DNA from: Cyclobacteriaceae bacterium
Lineage (GTDB): Bacteria; Bacteroidota; Bacteroidia; Cytophagales; Cyclobacteriaceae
Assembly: GCA_028285685.1 (NCBI GenBank)
Contig: JANQOR010000031.1
Span: 1 to 42,988, forward strand
DNA length: 42,988 nucleotides
Direction: 5' to 3'
Shown in pieces: positions 26,237 to 35,358 of the stretch. The notes beneath the pieces are model-generated. The model did no database searches. It saw only the letters and a list, made by a program, of their open reading frames with translations, and had not been told where the DNA came from. Position 1 is the stretch's first letter. Every line of letters starts with the position of its first letter. The position numbers were made by a program, and so were the translations under genes.

Positions 26237-28222
26237 GTGAGTGTAAAAGGAACCGTCTATTTGGCCATGCTATTGGTCCTTTTAAGTTCTGTGCATACAT
26301 CCGCTCAGAACCTGAGACATTTATACAAAATGGCTGAGGGACAATTCTATTCTGAAGATCCACATGAAGCTTTAATTTTCTATCAAAAAATAGCAGACGT
26401 AAACCCAAGCTATGAAGATGTTGCTTACAAAGTAGAGCTATGTATCTTGTTAGCAGGAGATGCTGAAAGATCACTTGACACCATACTTCAGTACCGTGAT
26501 ACGAGAGGCAGGGCAGATAAATTTTACTATTACTGGCTGGGCAAGGTTCTTGATTATCGCTACGAGTTTGAGGAAGCTATCCTTGCCTGGGAACAATTCC
26601 TGAAAGTTCAGGGATACAAAAGCCAGCAAATCATTGACGAAACGAGGTTTTTCATTCGGAATACCCGGAATAAAATTGAGATTTTCAAAAATCAAAACAG
26701 ATTTCAAATTGTAAAACTGAGCGATGTAGTCAATTCCTATGAACCAGAATTAACTCCCACCTATATAGCTTCAGCAAATCAATTACTATTTGCATCATCC
26801 CGAGGTAATGAGGACGAATCTGTTTTCAATGTATTCAAAATAGAAAGACATGAGGACAAGTGGGGGACTTTGACTAGAGTGTCTTCTTTTGGGGATTTTT
26901 ATGAAAATACAGCTAACCTGATGCTAGTAAATGAGGATGGTAGGCTCTTTATGTATCGGGACCGAAAGGGTGGGGACCTTTACTTCAGTGAGTTCCATAA
27001 CAATCGTTGGACAATTCCACTTGAGTTTGATAGTAAGATTACCAATACTCACCTTGGATCTCATTTCTATATTAATGAACATGAAGACCGAATTGTTTTC
27101 TCGACGGACAAGCACTTTAAAAAACGAGGGTTAGACATTTATCAGTCGTACAAGAATATAGAAACGGGTAAGTGGAGTAAACCAGCACCGTTCACCGAGA
27201 CAATCAACTCTGAGTTGGACGAAGACAGCCCTTTTCTCTCGACCGATGAAAAGACGTTGTATTTCAGTTCCACCGGACACGAGACCATAGGCGGATACGA
27301 TGTTTTCAAATCTGAATTTGACGAGACCACTCAGACTTGGTCAGAACCTGTCAACTTGGGCTATCCGATCAATACTCCGGACGACGAGATCCAATTTAAG
27401 ATCTCGATTGAAGGAGATGAGGGATTCCTGAGTTCGAATCGGCTTAAACCGGTTCATGATTACGATATCTATCAATTTTATGAAGCAGAATGGACCAAGA
27501 TTGAGGGAAAGGTATATGATTTGATCACCAGAGAAGTTCTCAAAAAAGGTGAGATTGAATTCGGTAGCCACGGGCTTGGGGAGGAAAGGTTTACGGCACT
27601 TATTGATACGACTGGTAAATACAAAGCAGAGGTAATTGCTGGGCGGACATATGCGATTAGTATTTCAGATCTCAATGAACAGATCCATAAAGATGAGTTT
27701 GAGGTTATAGCAACAGAAACACCGACGTTACATCTCAAAAATTTCTATACTAACGGAGATCTTCTAGAAACTGAGACAACATTGGCCAGAAGGATAAGCT
27801 CGGATGATCCTGCCCGGTATCAACCATTCGAGAGGCCTTCAACAGCACTAGCTAATCTAGCGAGTAAGTACAGGAAAGCATCAAGAGCAGTACTTAACAA
27901 TATTTACTTTGATTTTGGCACTAGTGCCCTAAAACCGGAATCGAACCATGTGTTGAGAGAGCTTTATACCGTATTAGTCAATAATCCCCATCTCAAAGTC
28001 GAGATCGCTGGTCATACAGATAATGTAGGAACTCCGGATGTCAACCTGTGGCTCTCTGAAAACAGGGCTAAATCTGTTAAGAAGGCCATGGTAGATCTTG
28101 GCATTCCAGATGATCAGATCGTTGCCAGAGGCTATGGGGAGACACGCCCTTTTGCATCCAACGACAATGAACAGGAGGGTAGAGAGCTTAATCGACGCAT
28201 TGAAGTGCTGGTCATTCAATAG
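26237..28222 (+). CDS. PorE-like OmpA-family protein, copy 2
   Basis: 661 residues from a GTG start, nearly the length of copy 1. The frame is open to a TTG at 26144, but GTG at 26237 encodes (M)SVKGTVYL, aligning with MSVKKVIQ of copy 1 and giving a normal signal peptide ending HTSAQ. The domains follow the same order: TPR-like helices, PD40 propeller (ASSRGNED, FSSTGHETIGGYDVF), regulatory-like beta domain and OmpA domain with IYFDFGTSALKPES, AGHTDNVG, SENRAKS and NRRIEV. Alignment with copy 1 is almost gap-free, so it is a tandem duplicate. Divergence is concentrated in the signal peptide, the first propeller blades and the beta domain. Possibly the two act as alternatives in envelope anchoring of T9SS or gliding complexes. 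Confidence 0.87.
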   Translation: MSVKGTVYLAMLLVLLSSVHTSAQNLRHLYKMAEGQFYSEDPHEALIFYQKIADVNPSYEDVAYKVELCILLAGDAERSLDTILQYRDTRGRADKFYYYWLGKVLDYRYEFEEAILAWEQFLKVQGYKSQQIIDETRFFIRNTRNKIEIFKNQNRFQIVKLSDVVNSYEPELTPTYIASANQLLFASSRGNEDESVFNVFKIERHEDKWGTLTRVSSFGDFYENTANLMLVNEDGRLFMYRDRKGGDLYFSEFHNNRWTIPLEFDSKITNTHLGSHFYINEHEDRIVFSTDKHFKKRGLDIYQSYKNIETGKWSKPAPFTETINSELDEDSPFLSTDEKTLYFSSTGHETIGGYDVFKSEFDETTQTWSEPVNLGYPINTPDDEIQFKISIEGDEGFLSSNRLKPVHDYDIYQFYEAEWTKIEGKVYDLITREVLKKGEIEFGSHGLGEERFTALIDTTGKYKAEVIAGRTYAISISDLNEQIHKDEFEVIATETPTLHLKNFYTNGDLLETETTLARRISSDDPARYQPFERPSTALANLASKYRKASRAVLNNIYFDFGTSALKPESNHVLRELYTVLVNNPHLKVEIAGHTDNVGTPDVNLWLSENRAKSVKKAMVDLGIPDDQIVARGYGETRPFASNDNEQEGRELNRRIEVLVIQ

Positions 28223-28685
28223 CTCCGTCTTTAGACTGTCGCAAGAAAACCTTCACTTCGGACACTTTCTGATATCAGTTCAGCATTTCTCCTCATGAAG
28301 AGAAACTAAATGTGATCGGGTACCTTATTCTTTGCTCAGACCAACGAAGGATTTTCGCTGTTAATGCATAACTCCCGTTTATGAGCGAAAAAGATATTCA
28401 CTACCTGATCAACATTGGAGAAGCCCTTGATCTGAGACCTCTCAATAAAATCAACACCATTATTTGTAATATTAAGTTGTATTTCCAAAAAGGAAAGAGA
28501 ACTTGAGGAGATAGAAATAGAAAAAACCTTATTGACAACTCAATCAATCTTTTATAGCACTTCGGCATCTGCGCGCTAAATAATCCAATTCTTGTCTCAA
28601 CGTAATCGTTTGCACTGCTAGCAGTCTATGCGATTACAAAAACTCAAAATGATGGGTAACCATCGCCAAAACTTAGAGAATTTTT
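28223..28685. other. 463-bp intergenic region with small ORF and nested dyad
   Basis: The gap separates copy 2 of the PorE-like gene from the hydroxylase gene. It holds an ATG-initiated 41-codon frame (28381-28506), preceded by an in-frame stop and without recognisable homology (begins MSEKDIHYLIN), and a symmetric dyad at 28602-28637. I see no strong terminator. It may contain remnants of a lost gene. Confidence 0.4.
28602..28637. promoter_or_regulatory. Nested 36-bp dyad upstream of the hydroxylase gene
   Basis: Outer arms gtaatcg (28602-28608) and cgattac (28631-28637) are perfect inverted repeats. Exactly centred between them is the 12-bp palindrome actgctagcagt (28614-28625). The shared centre of symmetry suggests a binding site for a dimeric or tetrameric regulator. 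It ends 48 nt before the start codon. Confidence 0.5.
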
Positions 28686-29624
28686 ATGCCGAATTTTAGT
28701 GCTTTCGAGGGGATGAAGTACATCTATCCATTCCTTTTAGTATTTATGATTATCGAGTTTCTTGCTGCCAGAGAAAATTATGAAATAAAGGATGTTCTGG
28801 CTGGATTTGGAATAGCAATAGGTTCTTCCATCGTGGCCTCATTTACTAAGGTCATTGCAGTGGTAGTTGTTTTTCAATGGTTTTTTGACCTGTTGGATCC
28901 GGTCAGAGTTAGCTACCTGGGTTACTCATCAATCGGCTTTGTCTGGTGGGCTTGGGCGCTTGCCATTATTGCGGATGATTTCAGTTATTATTGGCATCAC
29001 CGGATGAGCCACACCATACGTTTGTTATGGGCGGCTCATGTTCCACATCATTCGTCCAGACATTTCAATTTGGCTGTTAGTATCCGCAATGGATGGTTTG
29101 TTACCTTCTACAAGCCTATTTTTTGGGTGTGGATGGCTTGCATTGGTTTTGAGCCGGTGATGATTGGTTCTGCCTTGATTGTAAGTTCAATTTACCAGTA
29201 CTTTTTGCATACCAAATTGATTGGCCGCCTGGGAGTATTTGGAAAAATATTCAATAACCCAAAAGCACACCAGGTTCACCACTCTTCCAATCCCGAATAC
29301 CTGGACAAGAATCATGGGGGTATTCTGCTAATTTGGGATCATCTATTTGGAACCTGGCAAGACCTTATGCCTGAAGTAGATCCTAAATACGGAATTGTCA
29401 AAGACCCGAAAACGTACAATCCAATCAAGTTGAATACTCATGAATTTGGAGCGATCTTCAGGGACGTTAAGCAATCAAAAAAAATGCGGCATGCAATTAT
29501 GTACATTTTTGGTCCTCCAGGTTGGAGTCCCGATAATTCAACTTTGACCGTCCGACAGATGCAGAGTAAACCCTCCGATCTGAGCTATTCTTTTGATGAA
29601 ACACCCAGGAGAAAGGTGGGGTGA
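28686..29624 (+). CDS. Sterol desaturase/fatty acid hydroxylase family protein
   Basis: 312-residue membrane di-iron oxygenase-type protein. TM helices lie at about 12-28, 38-68, 84-98 and 136-172. The histidine boxes are HHRMSH (104-109), HVPHH (118-122, with H126 after it), H175 and HQVHH (195-199), the full set expected for two iron ions. Members hydroxylate or desaturate lipids or carotenoids at the inner membrane. The C-terminal 80 residues are soluble. It is a single gene converging on the dienelactone-hydrolase-like gene, whose stop codon begins at the next base. Actual lipid substrate unknown. Confidence 0.93.
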   Translation: MPNFSAFEGMKYIYPFLLVFMIIEFLAARENYEIKDVLAGFGIAIGSSIVASFTKVIAVVVVFQWFFDLLDPVRVSYLGYSSIGFVWWAWALAIIADDFSYYWHHRMSHTIRLLWAAHVPHHSSRHFNLAVSIRNGWFVTFYKPIFWVWMACIGFEPVMIGSALIVSSIYQYFLHTKLIGRLGVFGKIFNNPKAHQVHHSSNPEYLDKNHGGILLIWDHLFGTWQDLMPEVDPKYGIVKDPKTYNPIKLNTHEFGAIFRDVKQSKKMRHAIMYIFGPPGWSPDNSTLTVRQMQSKPSDLSYSFDETPRRKVG

Positions 29625-30338
29625 CTAGCTGTTTTCTTCAATAAAGCGAAACGCGAGATCGAAGGAGGTCTTCTTGGCTTCTTCATCGTAATTAGCTCCC
29701 GCATTGAACAATTTTTGGGCGAAAGCATGACGAGCATTTGGGTAAATAAATAGTGTAGCTCTTGTCACTTCTTTGTCGAGCGCATTGTAGAATCGGATTG
29801 CCCCCTGAGGGTTGTCTTTCGACCCCATCACCATTAGGCAGGGAAAAGTCATTTTGTTTAGATCATCTTCAGCTTGAGGTGTATTTCCATAAAAAAGCAC
29901 AAGTCCAGTCACTACGGAATTGTTATTAATTGATGCTCTGCTTGCAAATTGGGTGCCCAAACTGAATCCCCAGATGAAAACATTATCGTAGTTTTTCGAA
30001 GCATCAGAAACCACCATGTTGATGTAATCCCAAACGTTGGCCATATCCACCGAATTCATCAGCTGACGGGCTTCAGCGTTCGTCTTACCAGATTTCCCCT
30101 TATAAAGGTCCAGTGCGATGGCATCCATTCCCTTTTCATTGATTCTTTGCAGCATCTCGAAGCTCAAGTCCGAGATACCAAACCAATCATGAAATACCAA
30201 CACTACTGATTTGGAGTTCACTTTGGATTCATAATAGTCGAAACTGGTTGAATTGACTGAAACTGATTTTTTTACTGCTTCCTGAGCAATGCAGTTGTTA
30301 CTGATGATTGTTAGGAGGATAATCGAATACTTTTTCAT
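29625..30338 (-). CDS. Dienelactone-hydrolase-family protein, exported
   Basis: 237-residue alpha/beta hydrolase with a signal peptide (1-19, ending CIAQ). The fold shows VVLVFHDWFG (oxyanion region, about 45-54), nucleophile motif GFSLGT (S126), D175 in GSKDNP and H204 in NARHAF. Classical dienelactone hydrolases use cysteine in GFCxGG; the serine here and the export signal argue for a general esterase. It lies 87 nt downstream of another alpha/beta hydrolase on the same strand, and the two may share a transcript. Confidence 0.88.
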   Translation of the reverse strand: MKKYSIILLTIISNNCIAQEAVKKSVSVNSTSFDYYESKVNSKSVVLVFHDWFGISDLSFEMLQRINEKGMDAIALDLYKGKSGKTNAEARQLMNSVDMANVWDYINMVVSDASKNYDNVFIWGFSLGTQFASRASINNNSVVTGLVLFYGNTPQAEDDLNKMTFPCLMVMGSKDNPQGAIRFYNALDKEVTRATLFIYPNARHAFAQKLFNAGANYDEEAKKTSFDLAFRFIEENS

Positions 30339-30425
30339 CTTAAGCTTTGAGTTTTGTTTAGTGTAAATAATATCAAATAAATACGCTTTTGAGATCTCCG
30401 ATTATTGATTTCTTTCCAGTGCAGC

Positions 30426-31376
30426 TTAGCGTTGGGAAGTCAAAAACTGCGGAGCTTTTTCCAAAAGGAAGTCGTTGACATATTGTCGGTATTCTACTGT
30501 GTTCTTGATAACATCCATGACATGGTCATTCCCCCATTCGGTATGGTAGAATCTTGAATTTTTCGGATTGAGATTTTTGGAAATGTTTACAGATTGACTG
30601 GAAGACGTTTGCAGATCACCTTTCGAGTGAATGACAAGGATTGGCTCTGTGACATCAGGTGCTTTTGTTAGAGCACTTATTTCATTGTGATTAACCCCAG
30701 CTCGGAGCGACGCAAGCTTCATTACTCCCGGAGCTATGAGATTTATTCCCTTTCCATAATCCCTGATTGCACGTTCAAAGACCGCAGAGGACCAATCCTG
30801 GAAGGGTGAATCCGCGATAACAAAGCCTATATCAATTGGATCGGCAGCTGCAATGATAGAGGTGGAAGCACCCCATGAGCTTCCAACCCATCCAATTTGT
30901 GAGTAGTCGAACCCCTTGTTTTTCCGGACCCAGTCCGTGACGATCCACAGATCCTCAGCTTCCTTGATCCCACCGGTAGCATACGTGCCTTCACTTTCGC
31001 CATGTACTCGATGATCGTACATCACATAATCACAATTGCAATCAGAAAATACCGGCACATATTTGAGCATATCTGCCCAGATAGCTCCCCATCCGTGTGG
31101 AAATATGATAGCACAACTCGAACTGTCCGAAGCGGTGAAGTATTTTCCACTAAGAGATAATCCATCATTTGTTGTTACCAAAAAGTTTTCTCTGGGCGGC
31201 ATAGGCGCCAAAGACTCTTCATAGGTAGTACCCCAATACCGGGCTATAGTAGCTTTTGTTTTTTCTAATGAGCTATTTGGAAAGAGCACTCGGCCAGATA
31301 GTGACCAACAGATGAATGAGTATATGGCTACAATAAGAATTGCAAGTGCGATTAGCAAGCGTTTGAGTACTTTCAT
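30426..31376 (-). CDS. Membrane-anchored alpha/beta hydrolase
   Basis: 316 residues with one N-terminal TM anchor (about 5-25). The catalytic domain has the HGWG oxyanion motif (94-97), the nucleophile elbow GSSWGA (S167), D254 in HSKGD and H285 in GNDHVMD. It resembles serine-aminopeptidase/BAAT-like hydrolases of the periplasmic face. It starts about 50 nt after the stop of the ABC permease upstream on the same strand and could be read through from it. Substrate unknown. Confidence 0.88.
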   Translation of the reverse strand: MKVLKRLLIALAILIVAIYSFICWSLSGRVLFPNSSLEKTKATIARYWGTTYEESLAPMPPRENFLVTTNDGLSLSGKYFTASDSSSCAIIFPHGWGAIWADMLKYVPVFSDCNCDYVMYDHRVHGESEGTYATGGIKEAEDLWIVTDWVRKNKGFDYSQIGWVGSSWGASTSIIAAADPIDIGFVIADSPFQDWSSAVFERAIRDYGKGINLIAPGVMKLASLRAGVNHNEISALTKAPDVTEPILVIHSKGDLQTSSSQSVNISKNLNPKNSRFYHTEWGNDHVMDVIKNTVEYRQYVNDFLLEKAPQFLTSQR

Positions 31377-31429
31377 GCCTACAAATCAAATTCAAATTGC
31401 TTGATTGAAGTCTCTCAAGGTAGAAAAAT

Positions 31430-34039
31430 CTATTCATTACGGAGTGATTCGGTTGGATTGGATCGAATGATCTTAATTGAGTGTAAGCCAACTACAGCAA
31501 GTGAGATGACAATCAATCCTACGCTAGGAAGAAAGAATTCCAAGCTACTCAGTTTGATAGCATAACTATACTCAGCCAACCACTGTTTAGCCATGTAATA
31601 TGAGGATGGAATGCTCAGTGCTATTGCCAAAAAGAGAATAAGCGCGAATTGTTTGGCTAGGAGTGAAAGGATATTGTTAGCTGAAGCACCGAGCACTTTT
31701 CTAATTCCTACCTCTTTAGTTCTCCGTTGAACTTCAATTGCTGCAATTCCGAGAAGACCTAGGCAGGAAATGATCAGTGCAATACCTGAAAAACCCTTGA
31801 AAATGAAAAAGAGGTCGTTTTCACTTTTATAAAGTTGACTCAACTTTTCATCTAAAAAATCGAATTGAAGGATTGCGTCAGGAGACTTCTCTTTAATGGT
31901 GGATTCTATAAAATCTATTGTTTCAAAAGGCTCCTCGCTATCTATCTTGACCACTACGTTCCCGGTCCATGCTGGTCTAAGGCATATAACTAGAGGAGCA
32001 ATGGAGGTGTGAAGGGAGTAGTAGTTGACATTTTTAAACACACCTACAATCGGCCCGGATTCCTCCCTGAATTGAGCCATGGTACCCACCACATCCCTTT
32101 CCCATAGATCGGCTAGTTGTTGACTAACTAAGAAGGCAATTGAGGTGTCAGTTTTGGCTCTAAAATCTCGACCTTGCACGACCTCAATGTTCATGGTTTC
32201 CAAATAATTTTCATCTGTCCACACCATGTTGACACTTCCAAAGTCAGCTTCCGGATCTGCTTCAGCAGGAGCAAAGTACTCGACACTTAGCGGTTCTCCC
32301 ATGAGGTTGGATGTGAGGGATACATTATGGATTTGGGGGTTTTCCTTTAAGGTGGTTAGAAAACCCTTTCGATTTTTGAGAATTTCTCTACCCATCTCAC
32401 CGTAGATCCTAAATGTTATCAGGTGATCGGTATCATATCCAAGATCCTTGTTTTGGATGTAGTTCATCTGTCGACTAACCACAACGGTACTAATTAGAAT
32501 GAAGAGCGACAATGCAAACTGGAACACGATTAGCCCCTTCCTGAACAGAGAAATGTGGGCTTTCGGATTGTTATTGCCAAGTACTGAGTCAGTTAGACCA
32601 TATCCTGTTACCAGGATTGAAGGGTACAAACCGGAAATTATTCCCAGACCAATAGCCATCAAAGCGATTCGGAATAGATTAGAAGTCGCCAGCAGTTCCT
32701 CGACACCAATTGTAACATCAACCAATTGGTTATAGTATGGTAGAGCCACAACACAAATCATCAACCCGATAACCGCAGAAAGTGAAGCAGTAGTGCAAGC
32801 TTCTACAAGAAATTGAGAAATTAACTGCTTCCTATTCGCTCCGACAATTTTTCTAAGTCCCACTTCTCTCAACCTTTTAAAAGATAATGTGGTGAAAATA
32901 TTGATGAAATTGACGCACGCTATGACTAGTATAAAAATTGCCAATGTTGAAAATATATATATATAGGCAATGTTGCTGTTCGCTCTAATCTCCTGGATTT
33001 TATCGGATTTTAGGTGAATGTCTAACAATGGCATAATTTCAATAAAATTTCCGCTGGCAATCATATCTCTAACAGTCTCCTCATGGAGATAGTGTTCCAT
33101 GAATCCGGGCATTCGATTATAGAAACTTTCCTTGTTTTCTACTGACTTAAGAAGAGCATATGTGTACATCACCATCCAACCCCTGGAACTGGTCCAGTTT
33201 TCAGGAATCTCGTCATAGAATTTGGCCATTGAAACAAGTACATCTGCTTTGATATGCGATCTCATCGGGAAGTCTTCAATTACGCCTTGAATTTCAAAAG
33301 CCTCTTTTGCTTCGTTCAGTTTGAGCGTTTTACCAACCGGGTTATCATTGCCAAAGAGTTTCTGGGAGGTAGAAGATGTGATCAGGACGCCATTGGAGTT
33401 TTCTAAAACTTGAACGGGGTTTCCGTAAACGAAATGCAAATCAAAAACATCCGTTATGGAAGGATCTGCAAAAAATACTTCAGAAGAGATAAATCTCTTA
33501 TTGTTGCTCTCGACGATCACCGCACTACCCCTGTACTTTGCAAATCTGCAAGTTTCTTCAACGTCAGTGAAAAATGACCTTAATTCTTCGGCCATTGATG
33601 GTGGCGATTTGGCCCATTCATTGTGAGACGCCACTCGAAAAATTCGATCATGTTTTGGGTAAGCTTTTTCGTAACTAAGTTCTTGTTTGACGTGTAGAAA
33701 AATCATCAACGTGACGGAAATACCTATCGCCAATCCAAGAATATTTCCTATGCTGTATACCTTGTGTTTCCGAATATTTCTTAAAGATAGTTTTAATGTA
33801 TGCTGTAACATGTCCATATGATTGAGTCTTTGAGTTTTTAACTTTAATTGGCAGTTGTACGCCCTCATAAAGAGAATGGCGTTCCATAAATAGCTAAGAT
33901 CAGCCCGCGCTTTACCTTTAGATGAAACCCATTTAGTATACATCTCCTGCATGTCGCCACTGATCTCCTGAAAATACTCAGGGCGGCAGTACCATAGGAT
34001 GAATTTGTTAATCCACTGAGGAGGTGTTTTTAAGTTCAT
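31430..34039 (-). CDS. FtsX/MacB-type permease with N-terminal prefix domain, PadR-linked
   Basis: 869 residues. The first 75 or so form the 'permease prefix domain' (PPQWINKFILWYCR, then EISGDMQEMYTKW) found on PadR-linked permeases of Bacteroidota. Two MacB-core/FtsX halves follow, with TM1 around SIGNILGLAIGISVTLMIFL, the cytoplasmic motifs REVGLRKIVGANRKQLISQF and KEVGIRKVLGASANNILSLL, and the family ending NPTESLRNE. The start codon overlaps the PadR stop in an ATGA, so the pair is translationally coupled. No ATPase partner lies nearby. Probably an efflux or envelope-stress permease under PadR control. It mirrors the cassette at 35420-38371. Confidence 0.92.
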   Translation of the reverse strand: MNLKTPPQWINKFILWYCRPEYFQEISGDMQEMYTKWVSSKGKARADLSYLWNAILFMRAYNCQLKLKTQRLNHMDMLQHTLKLSLRNIRKHKVYSIGNILGLAIGISVTLMIFLHVKQELSYEKAYPKHDRIFRVASHNEWAKSPPSMAEELRSFFTDVEETCRFAKYRGSAVIVESNNKRFISSEVFFADPSITDVFDLHFVYGNPVQVLENSNGVLITSSTSQKLFGNDNPVGKTLKLNEAKEAFEIQGVIEDFPMRSHIKADVLVSMAKFYDEIPENWTSSRGWMVMYTYALLKSVENKESFYNRMPGFMEHYLHEETVRDMIASGNFIEIMPLLDIHLKSDKIQEIRANSNIAYIYIFSTLAIFILVIACVNFINIFTTLSFKRLREVGLRKIVGANRKQLISQFLVEACTTASLSAVIGLMICVVALPYYNQLVDVTIGVEELLATSNLFRIALMAIGLGIISGLYPSILVTGYGLTDSVLGNNNPKAHISLFRKGLIVFQFALSLFILISTVVVSRQMNYIQNKDLGYDTDHLITFRIYGEMGREILKNRKGFLTTLKENPQIHNVSLTSNLMGEPLSVEYFAPAEADPEADFGSVNMVWTDENYLETMNIEVVQGRDFRAKTDTSIAFLVSQQLADLWERDVVGTMAQFREESGPIVGVFKNVNYYSLHTSIAPLVICLRPAWTGNVVVKIDSEEPFETIDFIESTIKEKSPDAILQFDFLDEKLSQLYKSENDLFFIFKGFSGIALIISCLGLLGIAAIEVQRRTKEVGIRKVLGASANNILSLLAKQFALILFLAIALSIPSSYYMAKQWLAEYSYAIKLSSLEFFLPSVGLIVISLAVVGLHSIKIIRSNPTESLRNE

Positions 34040-34374
34040 CTAGTCCCTCCTTCCCAAAGCACTTGCGGAATATCAAGCCACATTTTGTTTCGAAGTTCCC
34101 TTGCTTCATTGATGGCTTTTTTCCCAAGGTTCGTCACTTCGAACATTCGTTTTGCCCTTCCGCCTCGGCTTTCTGTTGCACCACCCATTCGAGAGATAAG
34201 GAATCCTTTTTTTTCAAGCCGTATTAAAGTGGAGTGAACGGTACTTAGTGTCCACTTCTTACCGGTTCGCCCTTCAACTTCCTCTTTTATAGAGACTCCA
34301 TATGCATCATTAAGTAGTATCGCTACAGCTAACAAACAGAGTTCTTCAAATTCTCCCAAAGAAGTGCCTTTCAT
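34036..34374 (-). CDS. PadR-family regulator, cassette 1
   Basis: 112 residues. Winged helix with GEFEELCLLAVAIL, D-A-Y-G-V-S-I, the recognition region TLSTVHSTLIRLEKKGFL and the wing ESRGGRAKRMFEVT, ending in a dimerisation helix. It is collinear with the second PadR at 35420, sharing TGKK, the V-H-T/S-x-L-x-R-L-E-x-K-G-F-L core and RGG. It forms an ATGA-overlapping pair with its permease. It likely represses its own operon from the direct repeats just upstream. Confidence 0.93.
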   Translation of the reverse strand: MKGTSLGEFEELCLLAVAILLNDAYGVSIKEEVEGRTGKKWTLSTVHSTLIRLEKKGFLISRMGGATESRGGRAKRMFEVTNLGKKAINEARELRNKMWLDIPQVLWEGGTR

Positions 34375-34383
34375 ATTTCATTT

Positions 34384-34432
34384 GATTTTGCCGATGTAAT
34401 ATATAGATTAGATTAGATTTTGCCGATATAAT
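34384..34432. promoter_or_regulatory. Direct-repeat operator candidate of PadR cassette 1
   Basis: gattttgccgatRtaat occurs twice (34384-34400 with g, 34416-34432 with a), a 17-bp match with one difference. The period is 32 bp, about three DNA turns. It begins 10 nt upstream of the PadR start, so it overlaps the probable promoter or leader. Between the copies lies a short run of agatt-type repeats. Confidence 0.6.
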
Positions 34433-34487
34433 TGATGTTTTCTTTAAAAGTGGCTAGAAGCAATTGCTTAATTATTTAACTCGTGGT

Positions 34488-35294
34488 TCAATTTGCCACG
34501 CTGAAATTCTGGATGATGTCGCTTACGTCCTCATACTTTTTCCATTCGGTAGGTCTCTCAAAGTCCTGACCGCTAATGAGCACCTGAGCATTGGGATACT
34601 TTTCTTTTATTGTCTTCCAGGTGGTATCTTCCCAGTTGGCCTGGTCCATTTCAAGTAGGGAAACACCTTTCAATGAACCAGAAACCGCCCGTCCTATCAA
34701 AGGCCACCAGGTACTCTCGGTCTCACGGTCCCAGAAAACAAAACCATCTAGTCCATCCCAAACCTCATCATCGTAATACGTATATCCTGTCAGAGCAAAA
34801 GTCAGTTCTTTGTCGCCATAGGTTCGCTCATAAATGGCACCCAGATCAGCCAGGATGCAATAGGCAGCCATGATGGGCTTGCCATCTAACTTATCATTCA
34901 CCACCTCATGTCGGGTAAGATCTGGAACGGAATAAGCTTTGACTTCATCACCTAAATAGGCGACAAGAAATCGGGTCGTGTCATGCCATTCTTTATCGGC
35001 TGTTTGAACCGTGGTGAATTCAGGCTCCAGTAGCGCAGGAAATGCCTCACGACCAATGCCATAGTGATACTGTTCATCCTTTAGCTCGCTGTTAGTGATA
35101 TCGAAATGCGAAAGACTGTCTTCTCCTCCATACATCATTTTCCTATCTCCAACTGTGAAAATTTTTCCGTTCTCAACAGAAATTGGTCGTTGCCTTTTGG
35201 GCGTTTCACCTCCACTAGTACTATGCTCATTTTGCTTGGAAGCGTCGCAAGCCACAAGCATGAGGATGATGAAGAGATAGATGAAATTTCTCAT
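34488..35294 (-). CDS. DUF3179 lipoprotein
   Basis: 268 residues. The lipoprotein signal MRNFIYLFIILMLVAC gives C16 in a clear LVAC lipobox; the frame extends 18 codons upstream without a signal, so 35294 is preferred. The mature part fits DUF3179: REAFPALLEPEF, then VAYLGDEVKAYSVPDLTRHEVVND and GKPIMAAYCILADLGAIYER. Many family members have a CxxC pair in that last segment (C-P-L-C); here only the first cysteine remains (C-I-L-A). Function of the family is not established. It sits between two oppositely oriented PadR-permease cassettes, 113 nt from the start of cassette 1 and 125 nt from the start of cassette 2. Confidence 0.85.
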   Translation of the reverse strand: MRNFIYLFIILMLVACDASKQNEHSTSGGETPKRQRPISVENGKIFTVGDRKMMYGGEDSLSHFDITNSELKDEQYHYGIGREAFPALLEPEFTTVQTADKEWHDTTRFLVAYLGDEVKAYSVPDLTRHEVVNDKLDGKPIMAAYCILADLGAIYERTYGDKELTFALTGYTYYDDEVWDGLDGFVFWDRETESTWWPLIGRAVSGSLKGVSLLEMDQANWEDTTWKTIKEKYPNAQVLISGQDFERPTEWKKYEDVSDIIQNFSVAN

Positions 35295-35358
35295 TGATAT
35301 TTTTTTGTGTAACACAAGATAGAAACTATTACTTCTCTTCAGTGCCAACTGGCATTTT

